Shown: piece after piece, positions 6,821 to 14,700 of the stretch
How the letters are laid out: every line of letters begins with the position of its first letter
Numbering within the stretch: position 1 is the first letter of the stretch
Assembly: GCA_021806765.1 (NCBI GenBank)
Contig: JAJZQR010000087.1
Span: 1 to 18,545, forward strand
Length of the DNA stretch: 18,545 nucleotides
Source of the DNA: Chloroflexota bacterium
GTDB taxonomy: Bacteria; Chloroflexota; UBA6077
Direction: 5' to 3'
The notes under the pieces: generated by a model
The model's database searches: none
What the model saw: the letters and a program-made list of their open reading frames with translations, nothing else
Told to the model about the DNA's origin: nothing
Translations under genes and position numbers: made by a program

Positions 6821-6840
6821 GCATTCCGTATACGCAACGC
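6821..6840. promoter_or_regulatory. Probable operator for the GntR/FCD regulator
   Basis: gcattccgtatacgcaacgc is a 20-bp palindrome with two mismatched base pairs and a perfect CGTATACG core. It lies just downstream of the regulator's -10 box, covering the expected start of transcription (about 6834 on the minus strand). GntR/FCD proteins bind short palindromes of this size. Assignment to this regulator is inferred from position. Confidence 0.6.
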
Positions 6841-6869
6841 ATAATAGTAGCCACCCAGGGTCGTGTCAA
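6841..6869 (-). promoter_or_regulatory. Sigma70-type promoter for the regulator and uptake operon
   Basis: On the minus strand a consensus -35 TTGACA (complement of 6864-6869) and a near-consensus -10 TATTAT (complement of 6841-6846) are separated by exactly 17 bp. Transcription would start near 6834 and run into the regulator gene. This is the best promoter match I found in the window. The 20-bp operator abuts it. Confidence 0.75.
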
Positions 6870-6981
6870 GCAATCGTCGCGATGCTATCCTTGGAATCCA
6901 CGGCAACTGGCAAGGGGTCTTTGGGTCCCGGCATGCAGTGTCTGGGCTAACATCTGGTGGAGTGAAAGGACAGGAGAAGCC

Positions 6982-7935
6982 ATGGCCAGTGGCAGGGTTG
7001 TCATAATCAACCACGAATACGCCGATCTATCTTTCGAAATAGACCGGCTGCGTCGAGAAGGTCTTGAACTAGCGGAAGCGCAATGCGCGACGAAGGCAGA
7101 GACCATCGCGGCACTCCGTGATGCGGTGGGAATCATCTGCATCTATGCCCAGCTCACAGAACGTGTGCTCGCGGAGCTGACGGAGTGCAAGGTAATTGCT
7201 CGCCCGGGCATCGGCTACGACATGATCAACGTCGCCGCGGCCCGGGCGCACGGCATCGAGGTGACCTATGTGCCCGACTATGGCCCCGATGAGGTAGCAG
7301 ATCATGCCGTGGCGTTGCTTATGGCGCTGAAGCGACGGGTGATCGAACACGGCCAGAACATCCGAGGGGGCCAGTGGGACTACAAGCTGGTTGGTGAACT
7401 GCATCGGCTTCGTGACCAAACCCTGGGTTTGGTGGGATTCGGCAGGATTGGTCAACGAACTGCCGCCAAGATGCGCGAGATCATGCCGAAGATCCTGGCC
7501 TACGATCCCTACACGCCGGACGATGTCTTTGTCCGAGCGGGTGTGCAGCGGGCGACCCTGGAACAGGTATTCAAGAGTTCCGATGTCATCAGCTTCCATT
7601 CCCCTTCCGTGCCGGAGACTTACCACCTGGTCCGTGACGAGACCATTCGGCTCATGGAGAAGCGACCGATCTTGATCAACACCAGTCGTGGGAAACTCAT
7701 AGATACCTCGGCGCTGATGCGGGCACTCGCATCGGGTGCCGTCGCGGGGGCGGGCCTCGATGTGCTGGAAAGTGAACCCAGTGTCCCGGACGGGCTGCTG
7801 GACTTGGACAACGTGATACTCACTCCTCACGCGGCCTGGTACGCGGTGGAAAACGAGTTGGAGGTTCGTACGCGAGCCGTCGAGGACCTGATTCGGGTGA
7901 TCAAGGGTGAGCAACCCAGGAACCCGGTGCCGTAG
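6982..7935 (+). CDS. D-isomer-specific 2-hydroxyacid dehydrogenase (NAD-dependent; phosphoglycerate/CtBP-like)
   Basis: 317 aa from ATG 6982, set by aggag 5 nt upstream; the frame is open further upstream but that part is not protein-like. The Rossmann motif is LGLVGFGRIGQR (Gly152/154/157) with Asp175 (YDPY) for the NAD ribose. The catalytic triad is visible: Arg236 (NTSRGK), Glu265 (DVLESEP) and His283 (TPHAAW). The family interconverts 2-oxoacids and D-2-hydroxyacids in the cytoplasm. It is transcribed divergently from the GntR/FCD regulator across the operator region, so it is probably co-regulated with the uptake operon and may handle an oxo- or hydroxy-acid from the same pathway. No convincing promoter of its own was identified. 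The exact substrate is unknown. Confidence 0.9.
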   Translation: MASGRVVIINHEYADLSFEIDRLRREGLELAEAQCATKAETIAALRDAVGIICIYAQLTERVLAELTECKVIARPGIGYDMINVAAARAHGIEVTYVPDYGPDEVADHAVALLMALKRRVIEHGQNIRGGQWDYKLVGELHRLRDQTLGLVGFGRIGQRTAAKMREIMPKILAYDPYTPDDVFVRAGVQRATLEQVFKSSDVISFHSPSVPETYHLVRDETIRLMEKRPILINTSRGKLIDTSALMRALASGAVAGAGLDVLESEPSVPDGLLDLDNVILTPHAAWYAVENELEVRTRAVEDLIRVIKGEQPRNPVP

Positions 7936-7991
7936 CACAGGACAATGGCGACGGGCAAGATGCTGTCGCGTAACCCTACTCGCCCAACGTC

Positions 7992-8284
7992 CTAGCATCG
8001 CTCGAAGTCGTGTCGCTTCGCAATCGCCCATGCCGATGTGCATCGGCACCACGGACCATGAAATGGCCCGGCGCGGTCGTAGCCGATGAGCCGGCGGACC
8101 ACGCTCCAATTCTTCTGCTCCACGTGGGCCTGATCGTCCTTGTGGTAGGCACGGGCTCGGGTGAAGGTCCGCACCGCCACCTGCTTCTTGAGTAGAGAGC
8201 CGGGCTTGGTGTGCACAGCCCCCGAGCTGACCTCTCTCCCATCCGAGTCGTCCTCAGCCGGCGGTCGATGGTGGCCGCGCTCAT
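7992..8284 (-). pseudogene. Frameshifted fragment of a DDE (IS481-like integrase-core) transposase
   Basis: Two minus-strand frames make one protein. From 8284 down to about 8215 the product reads MSAATIDRRLRTTRMGERSA. After a frameshift near 8213-8219 it continues HTKPGSLLKKQVAVRTFTRA, then KDDQAHVEQKNWSVVRRLIG and YDR. This order (SAATIDRLL, TKPGSLLK, HVEQKNW) is typical of integrase-core transposases, and the Glu of HVEQKNW is the likely DDE glutamate. The rest of the N-terminal catalytic part is absent, and the last ~30 residues before the stop at 7992 look unrelated. Two copies of ttgtgaggcaa (8297-8307, 8336-8346) flank its upstream end. It is a dead scrap between the dehydrogenase gene and the IS701-like element. 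Confidence 0.7.
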
Positions 8285-8387
8285 CGATACGATGGATTGT
8301 GAGGCAACGACCAGCCCCCGGGTAAGATCAGAGGTTTGTGAGGCAATGCGGCCGTTTGACCCGTGGCGACGCTCGCCTCTATAACGA

Positions 8388-9821
8388 TAGTTTGTTAGAT
8401 TCGGAGATGCGTGTTGATCGATCGTCCGCTACCGACCCAATCGAGCAGGGCTTGTAGTTCCGGCGGCGGGGGCGAGTTGGACCACGCTCGCCAGCAGCGC
8501 CACAGGAAGGCCCAAGGGTCCAGCCATCCGCATACTTGCCGCAAGGCCACCGGCCACGGCACGGTCCGAGCTGCGACCGTGATCGCCTCGTCGGTGCTGA
8601 CGGTGATTTTTCCCCCGCCCCGCCTCGGGCTCGGCGAGGGGGGCTGCTGCTATCAGTTCGGTCTCGGCAGGACCGGGGTCGACAGGAGGTCCCTCCCCCT
8701 CGCTGGCGAACCATGCCTGCCAACAGAAGGAGAAGGCACAGCAGACCAGGTGCCAGTGGCGACGGATCGCCACGTCCGCCCTAACCATGAAGTCGGCCCA
8801 GCCCAACTCCTGCTTGACCTGCCTGTAGCCCTGCTCCACCCAATTCCTCAGGCCGTACAGTCTCACCACCTCGGCCAGGTCGGCACTCTCAAGCGGCGAG
8901 TCCTCGGCCTGGACAGAGCCCAGCCTCGGCAGGTTCGTCACCAGGTACCAGGTGGTCAGGTCCGGCAGCTTCTCCGGGTCCGTGGTGACCACCACCATCC
9001 GGAGCCGCTTGTCGGGACCGTACAGTCCGAAGGCCAGGTGGGCTGCCCACCAGTTCTCCTCGTGGCCGTCTCGGAAGCGCCGCACCACCTTGGTCCAGTC
9101 GCCAGGGGAGCCCTCCCCGCCCCAGCGAAGTTCCAGTGCTGCTTCCTCTGGGGTGTGGATAGCCTCGGCAGGGGCCCACATCCCTTTGGAGGGTTTCACG
9201 CCCAACACAAAAGGAAGGCCCGCCGCCAGCAGAGTCTCCTCGAAGTCGGCGCTATCACCATAGCCGCAATCGGCCACGACGGCACGGAACTCGACTCCCA
9301 CCGAGAGGGCCTTATCGACCAACTCGATGGCGATCTGGGGCTTGGTGCAGAGGGTCAGGTCGGCCTTGCCCACCGATCCCAGGTACTGGCGAGCCACGTG
9401 ATCGGTCTTGGTGCCATCCTTCCGATCTCCCGTGTCGTCGATCACCAGAACTCCCTTCTCATGAGGCCTGGTACCGAGATCGGCCATGGACAACTCCAGT
9501 CGGCGCTCGTTCACCGCTTCGACATCCCAGTTGGACTCCGACAGGAAGAACTGCAACTGCTGGACAGGTGCTGCCTGGGCACCAACCACGGGCTCGGTGC
9601 CGATCAGGCAGGTCAGGGTCTTGTTACGATCCCGAGGGAGAACAGCCCCTGCAAGTAGGTGCGAAAGCCCCGGCGCTGGGCCAGGGAGCTGAACAGGTCA
9701 TCGAACCGGAGGGCGTAGTCCTCCAACGGACCGGGCACGGGCGGACACGCCATACGCTGAGTCATGGACAGGACCTCCGTCCGTCCTGCTCAGCAATAAC
9801 CCAGCCAAGGTTAACAAACTA
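8388..9821 (-). mobile_element. IS701-like insertion sequence, about 1.43 kb
   Basis: The ends carry a perfect 10-bp terminal inverted repeat, TAGTTTGTTA at 8388-8397 and TAACAAACTA at 9812-9821, with weaker similarity further in. One transposase gene on the minus strand fills the element, with its start 56 bp inside the right end. The length and single-gene layout fit the IS701 family. I see no matching target duplication (left flank acga, right flank cccg), so the flanks may have been rearranged after insertion. To the right it directly abuts the truncated IS256-like transposase. Confidence 0.7.
8429..9765 (-). pseudogene. IS701-family DDE transposase with a 1-nt frameshift
   Basis: ATG at 9765 follows GGAGG with 8-nt spacing and begins MTQRMACPPVPGPLEDYALR. 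After YLQGLFSL the frame hits a stop, but shifting frame near 9636-9642 continues seamlessly as PRDRNKTLTCLIGTEPVVGA and then the 386-residue frame ending at 8429. One base appears to have been lost, as no standard -1 slippery heptamer is present. Catalytic residues remain: the first Asp in VLVIDDTGDRKDG, the second in VVADCGYGD, and Glu in NWVEQGYRQVKQELGWADF. The fold is the IS4/IS701 RNase-H type. The body is otherwise full length, so decay looks recent; a sequencing error is an alternative. Confidence 0.75.
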
Positions 9822-10665
9822 CCCGGGGGTGCTGGAGCGGGTTCCGGCGGTGGTGATGCTGGACGGGGTGTGGCTGAAGGTGCTGGAGCCGACCGGGGAG
9901 GAGTATACGGACAAGAAGGGGCGGATTCGAGCCCGGCTGAAGGTGAGGAGGTTTCCCCTGCTGGTAGCTTACGGGGCGGACCCGGTTACTGGGAAGCGGT
10001 GGGTCCTAGACTGAGAGAAGGGCAAGGAAGAGGACCTGGAGAGTTGGCGCGCCCTCTTGATGCGGCTTCAGGAGCGGGGATTGTCCGCGGGACGAGGGCT
10101 GAGGCTGTTCGTTCATGACGGCTCTGCTGGGCTGGGTAAAGCCCTTGAGCTGATGCACTTCGGGGAAGGGGTGGAGCATCAGCGTTGCGTCTTCCACAAG
10201 CTTCAGAACGTGAAGCGGGATGTGGTGGGCGAGGAGGGGATGAAGCAGAAGGAACGCCAGGCTCGGCGTGCCGAGGTCTTGTCGGATGCGGCCAAGGTGT
10301 ATCGCGGCAAGGACGAAAGGGATATCCGGCAACGATTCGCAGCATTTCGAGCCAAGTGGGCCGAGAGGGAACCCAAGGCCGTAGAGACGCTGGTGCGGGA
10401 CTTCGAGAGCACCTTGGTGTACCTGAAGGTGGCCGAGAAGGCCAGGCGGCGAGGGGAAGAGTGGAGAGTGGGGTGCCTGCGGACGACCAGCCCCCTGGAG
10501 CGGGTGCTGCGCCACTTTCGCCACAAAGGCCGACAGGTGGTGATCTTTCATTCAGACAAGGGGGTGGACGCGGCAATCCAGCTGGTCATCGCCCACCGCC
10601 ACTTGGCCGACAACTCCACCCAGTTCTGGGGCACCCTGCTGGAGGAGGCTCTCTTTGCTGCCTGA
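9822..10665 (+). pseudogene. IS256/mutator-type transposase, N-terminally truncated with in-frame TGA
   Basis: Starting right at the IS701-like end, the frame reads YPGVLERVPAVVMLDGVWLK and continues to 10665. Visible marks: first catalytic Asp in VVMLDGVW, second in LFVHDGSAGLGKA, the CVFHKLQNVKRDV motif typical of mutator-like transposases, and Glu in TTSPLERVLRHFRHKGR. A TGA at 10012-10014 interrupts the frame in VLD-stop-EKGKEED, where a TGG Trp is a natural reading of the ancestor, and the same frame resumes immediately. The N-terminal third is missing, probably lost when the IS701-like element arrived. It is inactive as written. I could not identify its terminal repeats. Confidence 0.75.
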
Positions 10666-10745
10666 TCTATCCCAGCGACTTTTCCGCAATCCGGCGCACA
10701 CTACCTCCTCGCCGGAGGCATCGAGCGAAGGCACGGGTCCTGCGT

Positions 10746-10773
10746 AGCTACTTGTAGCTCCGCATGCTATACT
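10746..10773 (+). promoter_or_regulatory. Probable promoter/operator of the toxin-antitoxin operon
   Basis: A good -10 (TATACT, 10768-10773) lies 33 bp upstream of the antitoxin ATG. No consensus -35 is seen at 17 bp. A near-perfect 14-bp palindrome agctacttgtagct (10746-10759, arms agcta/tagct) covers the -35 position, a layout expected if the AbrB-type antitoxin represses its own operon. Confidence 0.5.
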
Positions 10774-10806
10774 TGCTCCGGAAAGCAAGGATGGAGGGCC
10801 CGAGAG

Positions 10807-11136
10807 ATGGCGAAGACCGCCGAAAAGGCACGCTCGACCGAAGGGGAGCGCATCAAGCGAAGGCTGAAGAGGTCCGGGGGCTCCGAGGCAGTGGTCCTGC
10901 CCAAGTCCTGGCTCCAGCGCCTTGGTGTCGAGGATGAGGTGGAGCTGGTGGAGGGTGAGGAAGGGATCCTCGTGCTGCCTGTGAAGCGGGAGCAGACCAT
11001 CGAGGACGAACCGGAGTTCGCCCTGTTCCTGGATTTCATGATGAAGAAGGCTCTCTTGCACCCTGAGGAGTTGGTCAATGTTGCGGAGATGACTGCCGGT
11101 GATGAAGAGCTGGTCCGCAACGTCCGCACCGAGTAG
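10807..11136 (+). CDS. prlF-like: PrlF/MazE-like antitoxin with AbrB-type DNA-binding domain
   Basis: 109 aa. Residues ~16-58 form a swapped-hairpin AbrB domain (KRSGGSEAVVLPKSWLQRLG, then VEDEVELVEGEEGILVLPV), the fold used by MazE, SpoVT and PrlF to bind operator DNA. The acidic C-terminal half (DEPEFALFLDFMMKKALLHP) would wrap the toxin. ATG 10807 follows ggaggg at about 9 nt. The stop is 3 nt before the toxin ATG, a typical antitoxin-first arrangement. The pairing with a YhaV-type toxin is the main reason for choosing PrlF over MazE. The antitoxin should neutralise the toxin by direct binding and autoregulate through the palindrome upstream. Confidence 0.8.
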   Translation: MAKTAEKARSTEGERIKRRLKRSGGSEAVVLPKSWLQRLGVEDEVELVEGEEGILVLPVKREQTIEDEPEFALFLDFMMKKALLHPEELVNVAEMTAGDEELVRNVRTE

Positions 11137-11139
11137 CTC

Positions 11140-11634
11140 ATGTCGTTTGCGTTCGACCCCGAGAGGCCCCGTGCTATCAATGGCTGGCTCGTGCTCGCCC
11201 TTCCTGAGGTTGAACGACGCTACGTCGAACTTCGGCGTCGAGTGCTGGAACTGAGGCAGAGGCTCGCCGAAGAGGACTATCTGCGGCACCCGACCGTGAG
11301 ACTCTTTGCTTCCGTGCTGCGCCTTCTTACCAATACCATCCCGGAAGCTCCCGATGCCCCGGAGTTCAAGCTGGAAGGCAGCCTGGGCAAGTTCCGACGA
11401 GCCAAGAAACACGGCCTTCCTCCCCGGTATCGGCTGTTCTGGGTGTTCTCGAGCAGGCTCCGGGTCATCATCTTCCTGTATCTGAATGACGAGACGACCC
11501 TTCGGAAAGAGGGTGCTAAGACCGATCCGTACAGGGTCTTTCAGCGAATGATCGATCGGGGGGAGATCGGGGCGGACTTCGAGGCGAACCTCGAACTGTG
11601 GCGCCGGACCCATCCCTCGACCCAGCAACAATAG
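11140..11634 (+). CDS. yhaV: YhaV-type ribosome-dependent mRNA interferase toxin
   Basis: 164 aa, close to the E. coli YhaV length. The family order of motifs is complete: INGWLVLALPEVERRYVEL near the N-terminus, LLTNTIPEAPDAPEFKLEGS then LGKFRRAKKHGLPPRYRLFW in the middle, and VIIFLYLNDETTLRKEGAKT with DPYRVFQRMIDRGEIGADFE at the end. YhaV belongs to the RelE-like toxins and cleaves translated mRNA. No frameshift or missing segment is evident, in contrast to the decayed IS elements just upstream, so selection is probably keeping it. The gene is 3 nt from the antitoxin and 61 bp before the helicase gene, so the three may be co-transcribed. Confidence 0.88.
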   Translation: MSFAFDPERPRAINGWLVLALPEVERRYVELRRRVLELRQRLAEEDYLRHPTVRLFASVLRLLTNTIPEAPDAPEFKLEGSLGKFRRAKKHGLPPRYRLFWVFSSRLRVIIFLYLNDETTLRKEGAKTDPYRVFQRMIDRGEIGADFEANLELWRRTHPSTQQQ

Positions 11635-11648
11635 GCGATCTCCGCTGT

Positions 11649-11758
11649 TCGCCACGGGGTAGATCCACCACCGCGGAGCGCACGGGAGGTTCCACGTGCT
11701 GAAGATCCCCTACGTCATCGACAACGAGACCAGCCGGATGGCGGACGTGCTCAACGCC
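11649..11758 (+). repeat. Right copy of the ~110-bp direct repeat
   Basis: This is the counterpart of 960-1070 and carries the functional ribosome-binding site (gggaggt at 11684-11690) and the first 21 codons of the intact helicase gene. It begins just after the yhaV stop, so the shared sequence does not include any toxin-antitoxin sequence. Confidence 0.85.
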
Positions 11759-14700
11759 ATTCTGGCCGAGCACCAGGGTAGGTCGCTGGACGTGGCCTCC
11801 GCCTACTTCAATCTCCAGGGGTTCCGGCTGCTCCAACCCGGCCTCCTCGGCCTCGGCAGCTTCCGGCTGCTGCTGGGGGACGAGCCCGCGGAGGCCGCCG
11901 ACGTGGGCATGCGGGTCCGGGCCGCCGCTGCCCTCCGGACAGAGATGAACTCCGCGCCCTATTCTGAAGAGTTGCTCCGGACCGTGGAGGATCTCATCGC
12001 CTTCTTGCGTCGGCCGAACGTGGCGGTTCGGGCCTACCAGAATGGCTTCCTGCACGCCAAAGCCTACCTCTTCTACGGCGATCGCCCCGACATGGGGTGG
12101 GACCGGTTCCAACCCGTCGCCGCCATCGTCGGCTCCAGCAACCTGACGGGGGCCGGGCTCACCAGCAACCGCGAGCTCAACCTGGCCCATAAGGTGGAGA
12201 TGGCTGACGATGAGTTGGAGGACGAAGGAACGGCCTCGCACTGGCCCGGGCGTCCGGCACCTCAACAGAGCTTTGCCGACCGAGATGAAAGGCTGCGCTG
12301 GAAATCGAGCGTTGGAGCTCGCGCCATCGCCGACCTGGACGCCTGGTTCCAACGGCAGTGGGAGGCAAGCCGGGACTTCAAAGAGGAGATGATCGGGCTG
12401 CTCGATAGCTCCAAGTTCGGCACCAGGGAGTACATGCCCTACCAGGTCTACATGAAGGCCCTCTTCGAATACTTCAGGGACGACCTCGGACAGGAAGGGA
12501 TGGCGGCCTCCACTCGGTCTGCCGTGGATCTGGCGGAGTTCCAGGAGGACGCCGTCAAGAAGGCTCGGAAGATCCTGGCTCGCTACGATGGGGTCCTCAT
12601 CGGGGACTCGGTAGGTCTCGGAAAGACCTGGATCGGCAAGAAGCTGCTGGAGGATCGCGCCTACCACCTGCGACAGAAGGCGGTGGTCATCTGCCCGGCA
12701 AGCCTACGAAAGATGTGGACCGACGAGCTTCGCGAGGCCACCATTCCCGCATCCATCCTCTCCCAGGAGGAGCTGGGCCAGGCTGATTTCGACTTAACCC
12801 CCTGCGCCGATGCCGACGTGCTGCTGATCGACGAGTCCCACAACTTCCGCAACAGGTCGGCGCAGCGGTACGAGAACCTCGAGAGACTGGTCAGCCTGAA
12901 TGGGGGCCGGGGGCGGGACGGGCAGTGGAAGAAGCTCATCCTGCTCACAGCCACACCTATCAACAACGACATCTTCGATCTGTACAACCAGATTAGCCTG
13001 TTTACGCGCGGGGATCGCAGCTACTTCGCTGCCGCAGGCATAGGGGACCTCCAGCGGTATTTCATCAACGCTCGCCGCGATTCCCGAAATGGGGGGAGCG
13101 GCGTTGCTCTCTTCAATCTGCTGGAGGAGGTGGTGATCCGGCGCACCAGGCCCTTCATTCGCGCCGCCTATCCCAATGCCACCATCAGGGGACAGGCGGT
13201 CCGGTGGCCGGAGCGGAAGCTGAAGACCGTCAACTACGACCTGGAGATGACCTACGGCGGCATCTACGATCGGGTGGTGGACGCGGTGGAGGATCTCCGA
13301 CTCGCCCCCTATCGACTGGAGAGCTTCAAGAAGCGGGGTGTCCAACGCAACGAGTTCGAGGAGGGCCGTGAGGAAGCGCTGGCCGGCATCTTCAAGAGCC
13401 GTTATCTGAAGAGGTTCGAGTCCAGCATCGATGCCTTCCGCATCAGCATCCGCCGCGCCCTGGAGTTCCTCAAGACCTTTGAGAGCTACGTCCTGGACGG
13501 CAAGGTTCTGGACAGCGCCTCCTTCCACAGGGCCCTCAGGTACCTGGAGCGAGAGGACGCGGAGGATGACGCCACCCCCACCTCCCTGGCCGCCGAGCTG
13601 GATGCCCACGAGGAGGCGCAGGCCTTCCTCTCCACCCTACCCACGCTGGACGCCGGCCTGTACGATCTGCGGCGCCTCCACGAGGCGCTCCAGCGCGACA
13701 TCGACGCCCTCACCACCGTCTGGCACGAGATCAGGGGGCTCACGCCGGAGCATGACGCGAAGCTGCTGCGACTCAAAGAGCTGCTCGGCACCGACTTGCG
13801 TGGCCGGAAGGTGCTGCTGTTCACCTACTACAAGGACACGGCCCGCTATCTGTATCGGGAACTTGGGGGACCAAAGGGTGACGACTGGCGGGCCGGCAGC
13901 GGGAACCCGAACGTGCGCCGCATGGATAGCGGTGCCCCGACCAGGGAACGAAGCCGGCTGATCGAGGCCTTCGCCCCCAACGCCAACGGCCGCCCCGAAT
14001 TGGCCGGCAGCCCGGAGGAGGTGGACGTCTTGGTCTCAACCGACGTCCTCTCCGAGGGGCAAAACCTTCAGGACTGCGGGGTCGTGGTCAACTTCGACCT
14101 TCACTGGAACCCCACCCGCATGGTCCAGCGGGCGGGTCGCGTGGATCGCCTCTTGAGCCCCCACGATACCGTTTGGATCTACAACATGTTCCCCGATGCC
14201 GGGTTGGAGAAGCTGCTGGGGCTGGTTGAGAGCCTGAACCGGAAGATCACCGACATCGACCGCACCGGGTTCCTGGATGCCAGCGTGTTGGGTGAGACGG
14301 TCCACCCCCAGACCTTCAACACTCTCCGGCGCATCCGCGAGGAGGACGGGACCGTCGTGGAGGAGCAGGAGCAGTTCGCCGAATTGGCCAGCAGCGAGTT
14401 CCTCCTTCAGCAGCTTCGCTCACTACTGGATGCAGGTGGGCGGGAGGCCCTTCAGCAGTTGCCCGATGGCATCCATTCCGGCCTGGTCCGAGAGGGGGCC
14501 AAGGGGATCTTTTTCTACTTCACTGCTCCCGCGGACCGGGGTGAGGGGCGCCGCCACTTCTGGCACTACTACGACCTGCGGGATGGGCGCATCCTGGAGA
14601 ACCGCTTCCTGATCGCCAACCTGATCGCCTGCTCGCAAGATACGCCCAGGGTGGTGGGGGACGTCGACGTCTTCCAGATTCAGGAGAAGGTGGTCGCCCA

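Noticed and set aside
6801..6845. Plus-strand promoter for the dehydrogenase overlapping the operator (TTACGC with CATAAT)
   Set aside because: The -35 matches the consensus at only two positions, so it is too weak to list as a feature.
7069..8109. 346-codon minus-strand open frame opposite the dehydrogenase
   Set aside because: His/Arg/Gln-rich shadow of a gene with complete catalytic motifs on the other strand.
8297..8346. Two copies of ttgtgaggcaa as insertion-sequence ends
   Set aside because: Both copies are on the same side of the transposase scrap and in direct orientation, so they do not define an element.
8411..9658. 415-codon plus-strand open frame opposite the IS701-like transposase
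   Set aside because: No recognisable motif; the minus-strand reading carries the DDE residues.
10012..10014. In-frame TGA in the IS256-like gene as a recoded Trp or Sec codon
   Set aside because: Other genes here end with TGA, no SECIS-like hairpin was noticed, and the gene is already truncated, so a TGG to TGA nonsense mutation is simpler.
10552..12667. Two long minus-strand open frames (10552-11655 and 11516-12667) across the toxin-antitoxin and helicase genes
   Set aside because: Both are antisense shadows; the plus strand has family-specific motifs in the right order.
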